Notes: a model not told the origin generated them from the letters alone. A stretch of 64,000 nucleotides of DNA from Cumulibacter soli (GCF_004382795.1 NZ_SMSG01000002.1:434001-498000), one strand, 5' to 3'; counted from the stretch's first letter, positions 30,761 through 40,520 are shown. Program-made: numbers and translations.

Positions 30761-31867
30761 ATGGATACCTCGCCGCCTTTTGACTGGTCTACCCTCTCCC
30801 TCTCTCGCTATCCACGTCGTGAGCGGGAGTTGCTGCTGCCCTACGACGGCGGGGATACGTACCTGCTGGCGGAGGTCGCCGAGCGCCATCCGGATGCCCA
30901 CACGATCCTCATCCTCGGCGATCGGCACGGCGCCCTGAGTACGGCGTTGGCCGGACGCGCGGAGGTGACGATGTACAGCGATTCGGTGCTGTCGCGGATC
31001 GCCACGGAGCAGAATCTTGAAGCCAACAACCGCACGGCGACGATCGCCGACGCCATGCCGACCCAGGATTTCGATCTGGTGTTAGCGCGTCCGGGCAAGG
31101 CCCGGGCGCTGCTGGAGGAGCAACTGCACGAAATCGGTGAGTACCTCGCCGAAGGTACGCCGGTCGTGACCGGGGAGATGGTCAAGCACCTCGGCCGCTG
31201 GGTCACCGAAATCCTGGAACGCCAGATTGGGCCGACGACCGCAAGCCTGGCGCACGGTAAAGCGCGACTGCTGCGGTCCACCCGCGATCACCTGGCCGCC
31301 GACCCGCCACCCTGGGGGATCTACGAAGCACCCGGCGGGCAGGAACTACACAACGCGCCGGGCACCTTCGCCACCAGCGGGCTCGACCTCGGCACGCGAC
31401 TACTATTGCCCCACCTCCCGGAGGGGCTCGGCAATGCGCGCGTCGCGGACCTGGGCTGTGGCAACGGCGTGCTGGCAATCGTTTCGGCACAACAGAACCC
31501 ACAGGCGTCGTACCTGTTGGTGGACGAGTCAGCGGCCGCGATTGCCAGCGCCGATCGGTCCTGGCACGCCGCGTTCGGCGATGACCGCGATGTCTCGCTC
31601 GTACTCGGCGACGGGCTCCTCGAAGTTGACCCGGGCAGCCTGGACGTCGTGCTGTGCAACCCGCCGTTTCATGCCGGGCATGCCGTCGACGAATGGGTTG
31701 GACTGCGACTGTTGGAACACGCGCAAGCAGCGCTACGCCCCGGAGGCCAGTTGTATCTGGTGGCGAACCGTCATCTGCACTACCACCGCTACCTCAAGCA
31801 GGTATTCGCCTCGGTCGACCTCCTAGAGAGCCACCCGAAGTTCACCGTGGTGCGGGCGATCCGTTAG
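30761..31867 (+). CDS. RsmC/RlmG-like rRNA guanine-N2 methyltransferase
   Basis: 368 aa with two tandem Rossmann-like domains, the N-terminal one degenerate, as in RsmC and RlmG. The SAM motif VADLGCGNGVLA is at about 232-243 and the catalytic NPPF in VVLCNPPFHAGH at about 300. It should methylate a guanine N2 in 16S or 23S rRNA; which one cannot be told. The ATG at 30761 has GGAGGA four to five bases upstream. Divergent from glmS; its stop codon interlocks with that of the following TetR gene. Confidence 0.88.
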   Translation: MDTSPPFDWSTLSLSRYPRRERELLLPYDGGDTYLLAEVAERHPDAHTILILGDRHGALSTALAGRAEVTMYSDSVLSRIATEQNLEANNRTATIADAMPTQDFDLVLARPGKARALLEEQLHEIGEYLAEGTPVVTGEMVKHLGRWVTEILERQIGPTTASLAHGKARLLRSTRDHLAADPPPWGIYEAPGGQELHNAPGTFATSGLDLGTRLLLPHLPEGLGNARVADLGCGNGVLAIVSAQQNPQASYLLVDESAAAIASADRSWHAAFGDDRDVSLVLGDGLLEVDPGSLDVVLCNPPFHAGHAVDEWVGLRLLEHAQAALRPGGQLYLVANRHLHYHRYLKQVFASVDLLESHPKFTVVRAIR

Positions 31868-32463
31868 CCCGCCGTATGCGGACGCATTCCCTCCAGCAGG
31901 AGTTGCAGATAACCATCGGCGACCTGCGTGGCACTCAGATCGCCATCGGTGTCGAACCACTGGTACGTCCAGTTCATCAGCGATAGGACGGCAAGACTGG
32001 CCAGGTGCGGGTCGTCGACGTCGAACTCTCCGCTGGCCACGCCTGCCTCGATGACATCGCGGATCGCACGGCGGTAGGCCGAACGTGCCCCCGAGACGCG
32101 ATCATGCGTATCGACACTCAACCCTCGGTAACTTTCGAAGAACACTCGCAGGTGCCCCGGACGGGTCTCCATCAGGGTGATGACATCGCGCATCATCGCG
32201 CCGATGAGCTGGGTGCTCGTCAGTCCGCCGGCGTCGAGTCGCTGCGCATGTTTAGCGGTCACTTCGTCGATGAGTCGGTCATGCAGCTCGAGCAGGATCT
32301 CATCCTTGTTGGCGAAGTAGTAATAGAGCGAGGCTTTGCGGATGCCGACCGCGTCGGCGATGGACTGCAACGATGTCGCGTGATAGCCGTACTCGTCGAA
32401 CTGGGCAACGGCCTGCGTCAAGATCTGTTCTCGTCGCCGCGTACCGCGCGCACTCGTGGCCAT
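31864..32463 (-). CDS. TetR-family transcriptional regulator
   Basis: 199 aa from MATSARGTRR. The helix-turn-helix is TSLQSIADAVGIRKASLYYYFANK at about residues 30-53, a very typical TetR sequence, followed by a TetR C-terminal domain ending PHTAG. Longer starts at 32496 or 32769 would cover the intergenic operator and are rejected. It is divergent from a flavin monooxygenase operon, with a palindromic site between, so it most likely represses that operon and itself. Confidence 0.93.
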   Translation of the reverse strand: MATSARGTRRREQILTQAVAQFDEYGYHATSLQSIADAVGIRKASLYYYFANKDEILLELHDRLIDEVTAKHAQRLDAGGLTSTQLIGAMMRDVITLMETRPGHLRVFFESYRGLSVDTHDRVSGARSAYRRAIRDVIEAGVASGEFDVDDPHLASLAVLSLMNWTYQWFDTDGDLSATQVADGYLQLLLEGMRPHTAG

Positions 32464-32512
32464 CGGCCCACTGTATCGACCCGGATCGACAGCCATGACA
32501 GCGGCGCGTAGT

Positions 32513-32530
32513 CTACCTTCCGGTAGGTAG
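32513..32530. promoter_or_regulatory. Palindromic operator between TetR and monooxygenase genes
   Basis: CTACCTTCCGGTAGGTAG is an 18-bp palindrome apart from one symmetric mismatched pair (16 of 18 positions self-complementary, centre CCGG). It sits 12 bases before the monooxygenase ATG and about 50 bases before the TetR ATG, the usual place for a TetR operator acting on both genes. Confidence 0.8.
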
Positions 32531-32542
32531 AAAGGATCGTCC

Positions 32543-33817
32543 ATGAAGGTGTGCATCATCGGCGCGGGAGCTGCCGGAATCACCGCGGCCAAGGCACTAC
32601 ACGAGAATGGGATCGGTTTCGACTGGTTCGAGAAGGGTTCCGAACTCGGCGGGTTGTGGAAGTACAACAACGACAGCGGCACATCCTCGGCGTACCGCTC
32701 GCTGCAAATCGACACGAGTTCGCGTTCGCTGGCATTCCCCGACTTCAGCGTCCCGGGCGACTGGCCCACCTACCTGCAGGCGGCACACGTACTGGAGTAT
32801 CTGCAGAACTACGCCGCGCATTTCGGCATTGCGGACGCGCTCACCCCGAACACCACAATCGAGAGTGTGATTCGTGAGGGATCACGATGGCGCGTGCGGT
32901 CAGCAGAAGGCGACCTCGGCGTGTATGACGCCCTCGTAGTAGCGAACGGGCACCTCACCCATCCCCGGATGCCCGAATTCGACGGGGAGTTCAGCGGGCG
33001 CACACTGCATTCGCACGACTACCGCGAACCCGAAGAGTTCAGCAATCAGCACGTCCTGGTCGTTGGAATGGGCAACTCGGCGTGCGATATCGCCACCGAC
33101 CTGGCGCGCGTCGCCAGCCAGGTCACGATGGCCACGCGTCGTAGCGCCTGGATCCTGCCGAAATACTTGATGGGCGTGCCCACCGATCGTTGGAGCGCCG
33201 CCCTCACTCGGAAACTGCGCCTGCCGACGCCCGCTGCCCGCGGCATCATCAACTTCCTCGCTCGCCGAATCCAGGGCCCACAGGAACGATTCGGAATCCC
33301 GAAGCCGACGCATCCGATCTGGCGCGAACACGCGACCATCGGTCAAGAACTCCTGCCGTACGCCGGATACGGCTGGATCGAATTTCGCCCGACGATCACA
33401 CGCCTCGACGGGAAGCGGGTCGAGTTGGCCGACGGATCCGTGCTGACACCAGACGCGATCATCTATGCCACCGGCTACCGACACGTGTTTCCGTTCCTCA
33501 CCGATGATCTGTGCTCCGAAGCGTTAGCTGGCCGCCTCTACCGCCGCATCGAACATCCGCAGTACGACGGGCTGTTCTTCAGTGGACTGATCCAGCCGGT
33601 CGGTTCCACCATTCGCCTCGTCGAAGCGCAGGCACGGTGGATCGCGGCACGGCTGTCCGGTTCGATCGCACGCGCATCGCACGACGCGATCTACGCGGAG
33701 ATCGACGCTTACCGCACCGGCGTGGCCAAGCGGTACGTCGATTCTGAGCGCTATCTGTTCGAGGTCGACGGCAAGCGGTATCTCTCCACTCTCACGAACG
33801 ACGGAAAGGACGCCTGA
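32543..33817 (+). CDS. Flavin-containing monooxygenase
   Basis: 424-aa class B flavoprotein monooxygenase. FAD motif GAGAAG at residues 7-12, second nucleotide motif GMGNSA near 177, and the FMO/BVMO fingerprint FxGxxxHxxxY as FSGRTLHSHDY near 152-162. It probably oxygenates N or S atoms, or carries out Baeyer-Villiger chemistry, using NADPH. ATG at 32543 with AAAGG upstream. The following epimerase gene shares its last base (TGATG), so the pair forms a coupled operon under the TetR operator. Confidence 0.92.
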   Translation: MKVCIIGAGAAGITAAKALHENGIGFDWFEKGSELGGLWKYNNDSGTSSAYRSLQIDTSSRSLAFPDFSVPGDWPTYLQAAHVLEYLQNYAAHFGIADALTPNTTIESVIREGSRWRVRSAEGDLGVYDALVVANGHLTHPRMPEFDGEFSGRTLHSHDYREPEEFSNQHVLVVGMGNSACDIATDLARVASQVTMATRRSAWILPKYLMGVPTDRWSAALTRKLRLPTPAARGIINFLARRIQGPQERFGIPKPTHPIWREHATIGQELLPYAGYGWIEFRPTITRLDGKRVELADGSVLTPDAIIYATGYRHVFPFLTDDLCSEALAGRLYRRIEHPQYDGLFFSGLIQPVGSTIRLVEAQARWIAARLSGSIARASHDAIYAEIDAYRTGVAKRYVDSERYLFEVDGKRYLSTLTNDGKDA

Positions 33818-34755
33818 TGCGCATCCTGATCACCGGCGGCACCGGTGCGATCGGCAGCCTCACCACCCGAAAGCTCATCGACGACGGACACGAGGTCGTG
33901 CTGTACGACGTCGCCGCCGATCGACGATTTCTCGGCGCCCTGGATGACGTCACCTTGATCGAAGGCGATGTGCTGGCCGGATCGGAGCTCCGGGCAGCCG
34001 CCGAAGGTGCAGATGTACTGGTGCACCTGGCATACAGCCTCGGCGAGGCGACGAATCTTCGGCCGGCCGAGGCCAGCGAGCTCAACGTGATGGGCACCGT
34101 CAACGCCTTCGAAGCCGCGCGCGCCGCTGGTGTACCGCGGCTGGTGACCTCTAGTTCCGTCGCTATCTATGGCGCCGATGCGCGGTACCCGGCCGCCGAC
34201 CTACCACTGCGCGAGGACGCCGCACCGCTGATCGCCGACGGTATGCCGCTCTACGGCGCTGGCAAGTTGTACCTGGAGAAACTCGCCGATCGCTACCGCG
34301 AGCAGTTCGGCGTACTCGGGCTCGGCTTGCGCCCGAGCCCGGTATATGGCCTCGGTGGACGACGCGGCGTCTCGGGATGGCTGGCCGGCATCGTGGAAAG
34401 CGCCGTCCGCGAGGGGGCGGCAGTCATCGACAAGGACATTCACAACCTGAGTCTTGTGTACGTCGACGACGTGGCCACGCAGTTCGCCGCATTGGCAACG
34501 ATTCCCGCCGAACGAATCCAAACTCGATACTTCTTCAACACCGGCGGATCGCTGACCTCGATGCGCGAATTCGCGCGCACGCTGGAACTGATCGCGCCAG
34601 GCTGCACCGTGACGGTAGAGGGCCCGTCACTGCCCGATCTGGCGGGACTCCCCGGCTCCGTTGACGACGCGGCCATCTCGGCGCTGGTCGGGCCGCGAAC
34701 GTTCGATCTGGAGTCGGGACTACGTCATTGGGTCGCCTCCCTACCGGCACAGTGA
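33817..34755 (+). CDS. NAD(P)-dependent epimerase/dehydratase (extended SDR)
   Basis: 312 aa. The Rossmann motif TGGTGAIG is at residues 6-13 and the SDR catalytic YxxxK at YGAGK near residue 147. The family includes UDP-sugar epimerases and reductases of hydroxy or keto substrates; pairing with a monooxygenase suggests a catabolic or detoxifying role. Start ATG overlaps the monooxygenase stop by one base. Substrate unknown. Confidence 0.9.
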   Translation: MRILITGGTGAIGSLTTRKLIDDGHEVVLYDVAADRRFLGALDDVTLIEGDVLAGSELRAAAEGADVLVHLAYSLGEATNLRPAEASELNVMGTVNAFEAARAAGVPRLVTSSSVAIYGADARYPAADLPLREDAAPLIADGMPLYGAGKLYLEKLADRYREQFGVLGLGLRPSPVYGLGGRRGVSGWLAGIVESAVREGAAVIDKDIHNLSLVYVDDVATQFAALATIPAERIQTRYFFNTGGSLTSMREFARTLELIAPGCTVTVEGPSLPDLAGLPGSVDDAAISALVGPRTFDLESGLRHWVASLPAQ

Positions 34756-34810
34756 CTCACCATTGACCCGAGTGCCGCGACGCCCAGCGGCGTTCAGCCC
34801 GCCGCGACCC

Positions 34811-36157
34811 TCAGCGCGTTGCGGCGACTACGTCGGCGACCTTCTTCGCCACCGTCTCGGCCTGTTCGTGCGTTGGCGCCTCGACCATGACGCGGACCAG
34901 GTTCTCCGTACCGCTGGGACGCAACAATATACGGCCGCCGTCGCCCAACTCCACTTCAGCGCGACGTACTGCTTCGGCGACCGGCCTGGCCGCCGCGGCA
35001 CGATCCCGGTCCGCCACCGGAACGTTGTGCAACGCCTGCGGCAGGCGCTTCAGCACCGACCCGAGCTCCGCCAGCGAACGCCGGGTCGACGCCATCCGAG
35101 CCATCAACCGCAGCGCCGTCAGCAGACCGTCCCCGGTGGTCGCGAAGTCCAGGAACACCACGTGTCCCGACTGCTCCCCACCAAGTGAGAACCCGTCGGC
35201 ACGCAGCCGCTCCAGCACGTAGCGATCACCGACAGCGGTCGTTGCCACCGAGATCCCGTACTCGCTCATCGCGTGGTGAAAACCTAGGTTGCTCATCACG
35301 GTCGCGACGACGGTATCCGCCGCGAGCGCGCCGGCTTCCTTCAGCGCTATCGCACAGATCGCCAAGATTTGATCGCCATCGATCTCGGTTCCGCTCGCGT
35401 CCACGGCCAGGCAGCGATCGGCATCGCCATCATGCGCGATACCTAGGTCGGCGTGGTGGGCGAGTACGGCGGCCTTCAGCGACTGCAGATGCGTCGAGCC
35501 GACTCCGTCGTTGATGTTCGTGCCGTCGGGCTCGGCGCCGATGACGACGACCTCCGCACCTGCACGCCGGTACACCTCCGGCGCCACCCACGACGCCGCA
35601 CCGTGCGCGCAATCCACGACTACCTTCAGACCGTCCAAGCGGGTTGCCTCGGCCGTGAGCAGGTGGTCGGCGTACGCGTTCGCGCCCTCAAGATGGTCGC
35701 TGACCCGACCGATATTTTCGCCGATCGGCCGCTCCCAGACGTCCTGATCGCTGAGCACGAGCGATTCGATTTCGGCCTCGACCTCGTCGGGCAGTTTGTG
35801 CCCGCCCGCCGCGAAGATCTTGATCCCGTTGTCCGGCATCGGATTATGGCTCGCCGACAGCATCACGCCGAGGTCGGCGTTGAAATGCGCGGTCAAGAAA
35901 GCCAGAGCCGGGGTAGGCAACATGCCGACTCGCACGACATCGGCGCCCGCCGAGGTCAACCCGGCGACGACGGCACCCTCCAGCATTTCACCGCTGGCGC
36001 GGCCATCCCGGCCGATGACGGCGATGGGACGCCTGCCGTGCACGTCGCGGACCAACACCCGCGCGGCTGCTTCGCCCACGCGCAACGCCAACGCTGGCGT
36101 CAGCGTCTCCCCGTTCGCAAGTCCACGCACCCCGTCTGTGCCGAACAGTTTGCCCAT
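34811..36157 (-). CDS. glmM: Phosphoglucosamine mutase
   Basis: Converts glucosamine-6-phosphate to glucosamine-1-phosphate, the step after GlmS. 448 aa. Begins [12 protein letters not shown]. The phosphoserine is in SASHNP (about Ser103), the metal loop is DGDADR near 245, and RPSGTE lies near the C-terminus. The ATG at 36155-36157 is preferred over the 28-residue longer reading. It lies downstream of rplM-rpsI behind a strong terminator, so it probably has its own promoter. Confidence 0.96.
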   Translation of the reverse strand: MGKLFGTDGVRGLANGETLTPALALRVGEAAARVLVRDVHGRRPIAVIGRDGRASGEMLEGAVVAGLTSAGADVVRVGMLPTPALAFLTAHFNADLGVMLSASHNPMPDNGIKIFAAGGHKLPDEVEAEIESLVLSDQDVWERPIGENIGRVSDHLEGANAYADHLLTAEATRLDGLKVVVDCAHGAASWVAPEVYRRAGAEVVVIGAEPDGTNINDGVGSTHLQSLKAAVLAHHADLGIAHDGDADRCLAVDASGTEIDGDQILAICAIALKEAGALAADTVVATVMSNLGFHHAMSEYGISVATTAVGDRYVLERLRADGFSLGGEQSGHVVFLDFATTGDGLLTALRLMARMASTRRSLAELGSVLKRLPQALHNVPVADRDRAAAARPVAEAVRRAEVELGDGGRILLRPSGTENLVRVMVEAPTHEQAETVAKKVADVVAATR

Positions 36158-36213
36158 GTGCCGATCCCTTTCGAAACTGCAGACTAACGCCCGCGAAGCA
36201 GGAGTACTGAAAC

Positions 36214-36252
36214 GATCGAAGGGGGTGTCCGGACCGGACACCCCCTTCGATC
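36214..36252. terminator. Terminator after rpsI
   Basis: A perfect 19-bp inverted repeat (36214-36232 against 36234-36252; core GGGGGTGTCCGG), located 10 bases after the rpsI stop on the transcribed strand. It ends the rplM-rpsI transcript. It lacks a long U-tract. Confidence 0.88.
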
Positions 36253-36261
36253 AGGACCGAG

Positions 36262-36669
36262 TTAGCGCTTGCTGTACTGCGGCGCCTTACGGGCCTTCTT
36301 CAAGCCGTACTTCTTGCGTTCCTTGACGCGCGGGTCGCGCGAGAGGAAGCCAGCCTTCTTCAGCGGCGGACGGTCCTCTGCGTCGAGTTCGATCAGCGCA
36401 CGGGCGATGCCGAGGCGCAGGGCACCTGCCTGGCCGGTGATGCCGCCGCCGGACAGGATCGCGATGACGTCGAACTGGTCTTCCTTCTCCAGGGTCACGA
36501 ACGGCTCCTTGATGAGCTGCTGGTGAACCTTGTTCGGGAAGTAGTTCTCGAGGTCGCGACCGTTGAGCGAGAACTTGCCGGTGCCCGGAACGAGGCGAAC
36601 GCGGACGACAGCCTCCTTGCGGCGACCGACGGTCTGGACCGGCTTATCGGCCTGGACGATGGTGGTCAT
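36262..36669 (-). CDS. rpsI: 30S ribosomal protein S9
   Basis: 135 aa. Contains the S9 hallmarks [11 protein letters not shown] near the start, [10 protein letters not shown] in the middle and the invariant C-terminal KAPQYSKR that reaches into the P-site tRNA region. It follows rplM by 31 bases, the universal pairing. Confidence 0.98.
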   Translation of the reverse strand: MTTIVQADKPVQTVGRRKEAVVRVRLVPGTGKFSLNGRDLENYFPNKVHQQLIKEPFVTLEKEDQFDVIAILSGGGITGQAGALRLGIARALIELDAEDRPPLKKAGFLSRDPRVKERKKYGLKKARKAPQYSKR

Positions 36670-36700
36670 GCTTTGCTATCCCCTTGGCTTGAGCCGGCGC

Positions 36701-37147
36701 CTACTGGGCGACCTGGTTGATGGTGAAGGCCTGCGGATCCTGCGCGGCGTGCGGGTGCTCGGCACCGGCGTACACCTTGAGCTTGCGGATCTGCTTCGCG
36801 CCCATCTTGTTGTGCGGCAGCATGCCCTTGACGGCCTTCTCCACGATGCGCTCGGGGCGCGGGCCGTCGAGAACCTCACCGTAGGTGCGTGACTTCAGCC
36901 CACCGGGGCGACCGGAGTGGCGGTAGTCAAGCTTGGCGTCACGCTTGTTGCCGGTCAGGGCGACCTTCTCGGCGTTGATAACGATGACGAAGTCGCCCGT
37001 GTCAACATGCGGGGCGTACTGCGGCTTGTGCTTGCCGCGCAGCAGGTTGGCTGCGTGCGTGGCAAGGCGACCGAGGACGACATCCTCAGCGTCGATGACA
37101 TGCCAGACGCGAGTGACCTCGCCGGCCTTCGGGCTGTACGTGCGCAC
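36701..37147 (-). CDS. rplM: 50S ribosomal protein L13
   Basis: 148 aa. It has the L13 core [16 protein letters not shown] near 16 and GMLPHNKMG near 108. The GTG at 37145-37147 has AGAAGG ten bases upstream. Head of the rplM-rpsI operon, with a well-formed promoter about 200 bases upstream and thus a long untranslated leader. Confidence 0.98.
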   Translation of the reverse strand: MRTYSPKAGEVTRVWHVIDAEDVVLGRLATHAANLLRGKHKPQYAPHVDTGDFVIVINAEKVALTGNKRDAKLDYRHSGRPGGLKSRTYGEVLDGPRPERIVEKAVKGMLPHNKMGAKQIRKLKVYAGAEHPHAAQDPQAFTINQVAQ

Positions 37148-37345
37148 TTGAACTGCCTTCTTCGATACATCGTTGGGAGCCCGCGCAAACGGAACTCACC
37201 CTGACAAACTCTTGTGGTAGTCAGACGCAGACGCACAGGCACAAGGCGCAAAAGTCAGGCCGCTGTGCAGATGTCCACGCTTGACGCGTTCGGTGGCCGG
37301 TCCGAACCGAGTGCTGTCTCGCGACGCACTTCTAGTCAGCGACCG
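37148..37345 (-). other. Long 5' leader of the rplM-rpsI mRNA
   Basis: If the promoter at 37353-37381 is the main one, nearly 200 bases are transcribed before the rplM GTG. No open frame with a ribosome site is evident. L13 leaders are known regulatory RNAs in E. coli and Firmicutes; whether this one folds into a binding site could not be judged by eye. Confidence 0.4.
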
Positions 37346-37352
37346 ACGATTA

Positions 37353-37381
37353 ACTTTACAGGGCAGCCAGTGATCGGTCAA
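37353..37381 (-). promoter_or_regulatory. rplM-rpsI promoter
   Basis: On the minus strand a -35 TTGACC (37376-37381) and a -10 TAAAGT (37353-37358) are separated by exactly 17 bases, a good vegetative sigma-factor promoter for the ribosomal protein operon. It is the best classical promoter in the window. Confidence 0.7.
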
Positions 37382-37451
37382 AGCCAGCGCCGTCGCAATC
37401 GGGTGGCCTCCCTCACCAGAACGGCCGAACCGAGCGACATCGGCGGTGGAT

Positions 37452-37457
37452 TACCCT
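37452..37457 (+). promoter_or_regulatory. -10 box of a leaderless moeA promoter
   Basis: TACCCT ends six bases before the moeA ATG at 37464, and no ribosome site precedes that codon. A GTG 18 bases upstream in frame (37446) would overlap this box, which argues against it as start. Confidence 0.5.
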
Positions 37458-37463
37458 CAGCGT

Positions 37464-38687
37464 ATGCCAGCCGAACTCACCAGCGTCGATGCCTACGCCG
37501 CGACCGTCCGCGCCCTACTGCCGCCGGCCGCCCCGGCTGACGTACCCCTCGCGGACGCCGACGGACTCACGCTCGCCGAGGACCTCCTGGCGCGCGTCGC
37601 GTTGCCGACGTTCGACAACTCGGCGATGGACGGGTACGCCGTCCGGCACGCAGATCTGAACGCCAACGGCCCCACTACCCTGCCGGTCAGCGCGGACATC
37701 CCCGCCGGCCGAACCGAGAATGAACCGCTGCGACCCGGTACGGCCGCGCGGATCATGACCGGCGCGCCGGTCCCGGACGGCGCAGACACCATCGTTCAGG
37801 TCGAGTTGACCGATGCTGCGCAGACCGGCGCGCTCCCGGACCAAGTGACAATCAGCGAACCGGTGGCCGCCGGCCGACACATCCGCCCGAAGGGCGAGGA
37901 GGCGGACGCCGGCGACGTGCTGCTGCCCGCCGGCACCGTGTTGACCCCCGCGGCGCTCGGTCTCGCCGCCGCGAGCGGACACCCCACCGTGCGGGCGTAT
38001 CGGCGTCCGGCAGTGCTGGTGCTCTCCACCGGCAGTGAACTCGTCTCGCCGGGCGAGCAGTTGCGGCCGGGGCAGATCTACGAATCCAACTCCGTCACCC
38101 TCGTCAGCGCGCTGCGGCGCATCGGCGCGAACGCCAGAGCACTGAACCTGGTCGCGGACGACGTACCGACCTTCAACGAGCGGCTGCGCGATGCCGCCTC
38201 GGAGGCCGATCTGATCATCACCAGCGGCGGCGTCAGCGCTGGTGCGTACGAAGTGGTGAAGGAAGCTCTCACCGGATCGGTCGAGTTCACGAAGGTCGGC
38301 ATGCAGCCAGGGATGCCCCAAGGCAGCGGGCACTTCGAGGGCACGCCGATCATTACCCTTCCGGGTAACCCGGTCAGCGTGTTCGTGTCGTTCGAGGTAT
38401 TCGTCCGCCCGGCGTTGCTGGCGTGGATGGGTCTGCCGGACACTGAGCGCCCCGGGTTCGTCGGCACCTGGGCCGGTGCCGCGCAGTCATCCCCCGCCGG
38501 CAAGCGCCAGTTCTTGCGCGGCGTATGCGATATCCCCACCGGTCAGGTCGAACCGGTTGGAACTCCCCCCTCGCACATGCTCGCCTCGCTGGCCCGCGCG
38601 AACTGCCTGGCCGTCGTCGGCGAGGACGTCGAGGCGATCGGCCCCGGCGACGAGGTCGAGATCTGGCTGCTGGATTCCGCGCTGTAG
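37464..38687 (+). CDS. moeA: Molybdopterin molybdotransferase
   Basis: Inserts molybdenum into adenylated molybdopterin. 407 aa from MPAELTSVDAY. MoeA motifs include FDNSAMDGYAV near 50, the TGAPVPDGADTIV stretch near 97, TSGGVSAG near 255, and LPGNPVSVFVSFE near 297. First gene of a three-gene cofactor cluster (moeA, moaC, mogA). A leaderless start at 37464 is favoured over GTG 37446. Confidence 0.95.
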   Translation: MPAELTSVDAYAATVRALLPPAAPADVPLADADGLTLAEDLLARVALPTFDNSAMDGYAVRHADLNANGPTTLPVSADIPAGRTENEPLRPGTAARIMTGAPVPDGADTIVQVELTDAAQTGALPDQVTISEPVAAGRHIRPKGEEADAGDVLLPAGTVLTPAALGLAAASGHPTVRAYRRPAVLVLSTGSELVSPGEQLRPGQIYESNSVTLVSALRRIGANARALNLVADDVPTFNERLRDAASEADLIITSGGVSAGAYEVVKEALTGSVEFTKVGMQPGMPQGSGHFEGTPIITLPGNPVSVFVSFEVFVRPALLAWMGLPDTERPGFVGTWAGAAQSSPAGKRQFLRGVCDIPTGQVEPVGTPPSHMLASLARANCLAVVGEDVEAIGPGDEVEIWLLDSAL

Positions 38688-38707
38688 CGATTGATGAGGA
38701 GCGAGAT

Positions 38708-39178
38708 ATGGCTGAGCTGAGCCACGTCGATGGTCGCGGTCAAGCGCGCATGGTCGACGTATCTGCCAAGGAAATCACCGCCCGCGAGGCGACCGCCCGC
38801 GCGAAACTGCTGACCACGCCCGAGGTGGTGGCGTTGCTACGCGGCGACGGTGTGCCAAAGGGCGATGCACTCGCGGTCGCGCGGATCGCCGGAATCGCCG
38901 CGGCGAAGCGCACGCCGGACCTGATCCCGCTGTGCCACCCCATCGCGATTCACTCGGTCAAGGTTGAGTTGGAGGTGGTGGACGACGGGGTGGAGATCAC
39001 CACCATCGTGCGTACCGCCGATCGCACCGGTATCGAAATGGAAGCGCTCACCTGCGCCGCCGTCGCCGGGCTCAACCTGGTCGACATGGTGAAAGCGGTC
39101 GACCCGGCGGCGGTGATCGCCGACGTTCGGGTGGACCAAAAACTCGGCGGCAAGACCGGCGAATGGAACCGGCCGTGA
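38708..39178 (+). CDS. moaC: Cyclic pyranopterin monophosphate synthase accessory protein MoaC
   Basis: Acts with MoaA in the first step of molybdenum cofactor synthesis. 156 aa. LSHVDGRGQARMVDVS at the N-terminus, LIPLCHPI near 76 and the catalytic MVKAVDP and QKLGGKTG near the C-terminus. ATG at 38708 with GAGGAG upstream, 20 bases after moeA. Overlaps mogA by 16 bases. moaA is not in the window. Confidence 0.96.
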   Translation: MAELSHVDGRGQARMVDVSAKEITAREATARAKLLTTPEVVALLRGDGVPKGDALAVARIAGIAAAKRTPDLIPLCHPIAIHSVKVELEVVDDGVEITTIVRTADRTGIEMEALTCAAVAGLNLVDMVKAVDPAAVIADVRVDQKLGGKTGEWNRP

Positions 39179-39666
39179 CGTCGTTAGTCGGTCGGGCGCT
39201 GGTGCTCACCGCCTCCAACCGCGCGAGCGCGGGCGTATATGAGGACACCAGCGGTGAGTTTCTCGAGCGCGAGTTGCGGCAACTCGGTCTCGACGTGCAC
39301 CGCACGGTACTTCCCGATGACACAGACGCATTGGCTGACGCGATGCGCCGCGCCGCCGCGGACGGCATCGACCTGGTGCTGACCACCGGCGGCACCGGAC
39401 TGAGCCCCACGGACGTCACGCCGGAGGCCACCGCGACGGTGATCGATCGGCCCGCGCCCGGACTGGCCGAGGCGATCCGGGCGTACGGCGCGCCGAGTGT
39501 GCCCACCGCGGTGCTTTCGCGCGGAATCGCCGGCATCGCCGTACGCACCCTGATCGTGAATCTGCCCGGCTCCAAGGGCGGGGTAAAAGACGGACTCGCC
39601 GTCCTGGCGCCACTACTCGGGCACATCCTCAGCCAACTCCACGGCGGCGACCACCCCCGCCCGTAA
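39163..39666 (+). CDS. mogA: Molybdopterin adenylyltransferase (MogA/MoaB)
   Basis: 167 aa. Adenylates molybdopterin before molybdenum insertion by MoeA. The signature TTGGTGLSPTDVTPEAT is near residues 70-86, and the C-terminal LPGSKGGVKDGL is also typical. ATG lies within the end of moaC. Together the three genes cover late and early steps of cofactor assembly. Confidence 0.93.
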   Translation: MEPAVTSLVGRALVLTASNRASAGVYEDTSGEFLERELRQLGLDVHRTVLPDDTDALADAMRRAAADGIDLVLTTGGTGLSPTDVTPEATATVIDRPAPGLAEAIRAYGAPSVPTAVLSRGIAGIAVRTLIVNLPGSKGGVKDGLAVLAPLLGHILSQLHGGDHPRP

Positions 39667-39803
39667 CCGGTCGCCTGCGCACTAAACCACTAATGACGTG
39701 AGGTGCAGACGCGCACCGCTCGGGCCACTGGCCCTGTGTGGACGCCGTGCATTACGGTCGGGCCGTTTCCGCCATCACCTCGGAGGACGCGCGCTCGCGC
39801 GAC

Positions 39804-40520
39804 TCAGACGCCGTGTACCGAGACGATGGTCTCCAGCGCCATTTCGACCATGTCGCCGAAGGACTCCTGACGCTCCAGCGCCGTGGTCTCTTCACCGGTC
39901 AGCAGATGATCGGAGATCGTCAACAGGGCCAGACCCTTGCGGCCGAACTTCGCCGCCAGGGTGTACAGCGCGGCGGCCTCCATTTCGACGGCGTACACGC
40001 CATATTCGGCCAGACCGCTTACCAACTCGGCGCGGTCGTTGTAGAACGAGTCCGAGGAAACGCAGTTGCCGACGTGCATTCCGAAGCCGCGCTCGTCGCC
40101 CACGGAGTACGCCGCCTGCAACAGTTCGAAATCGGCGATCGGTGCGTACGACGCGCCGTGGAAGCGCAGGTGGTTCAGATTCGAGTCCGTGCACGCGGCC
40201 TGCGCGAGCACGACATCGCGGATCTTCACCTCATCGCGTAGACCGCCGGCGGAGCCGACCCGGATCACCGTCTGTACGTCGTAATCCGCGAACAGTTCGT
40301 GTGCGTAGATCGAGAACGACGGCATGCCCATCCCGGAGCCTTGCGAGGAGATCCGGATCCCCTTGTAGGTGCCGGTAAACCCGAGCATGTTGCGGATGTC
40401 GGAGTATTGATCGACGTCCTCGAGATAGGTCTCAGCGATCCACTTCGCGCGCAGCGGATCACCGGGCATCAGGACGTAGGGTGCGATCTGGCCGGGCTCA
40501 GCCCCGATATGTAAGCTCAT
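39804..40520 (-). CDS. deoD: Purine nucleoside phosphorylase, DeoD type
   Basis: Cleaves purine (deoxy)nucleosides with phosphate for salvage. 238 aa, the size of the hexameric E. coli-type enzyme. It begins [25 protein letters not shown], with RVGSAGGL near 88, EMEAAALY near 180 and SDHLLTGE near 204 (catalytic Asp in the SD motif). Transcribed alone; converges with mogA. Confidence 0.95.
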   Translation of the reverse strand: MSLHIGAEPGQIAPYVLMPGDPLRAKWIAETYLEDVDQYSDIRNMLGFTGTYKGIRISSQGSGMGMPSFSIYAHELFADYDVQTVIRVGSAGGLRDEVKIRDVVLAQAACTDSNLNHLRFHGASYAPIADFELLQAAYSVGDERGFGMHVGNCVSSDSFYNDRAELVSGLAEYGVYAVEMEAAALYTLAAKFGRKGLALLTISDHLLTGEETTALERQESFGDMVEMALETIVSVHGV

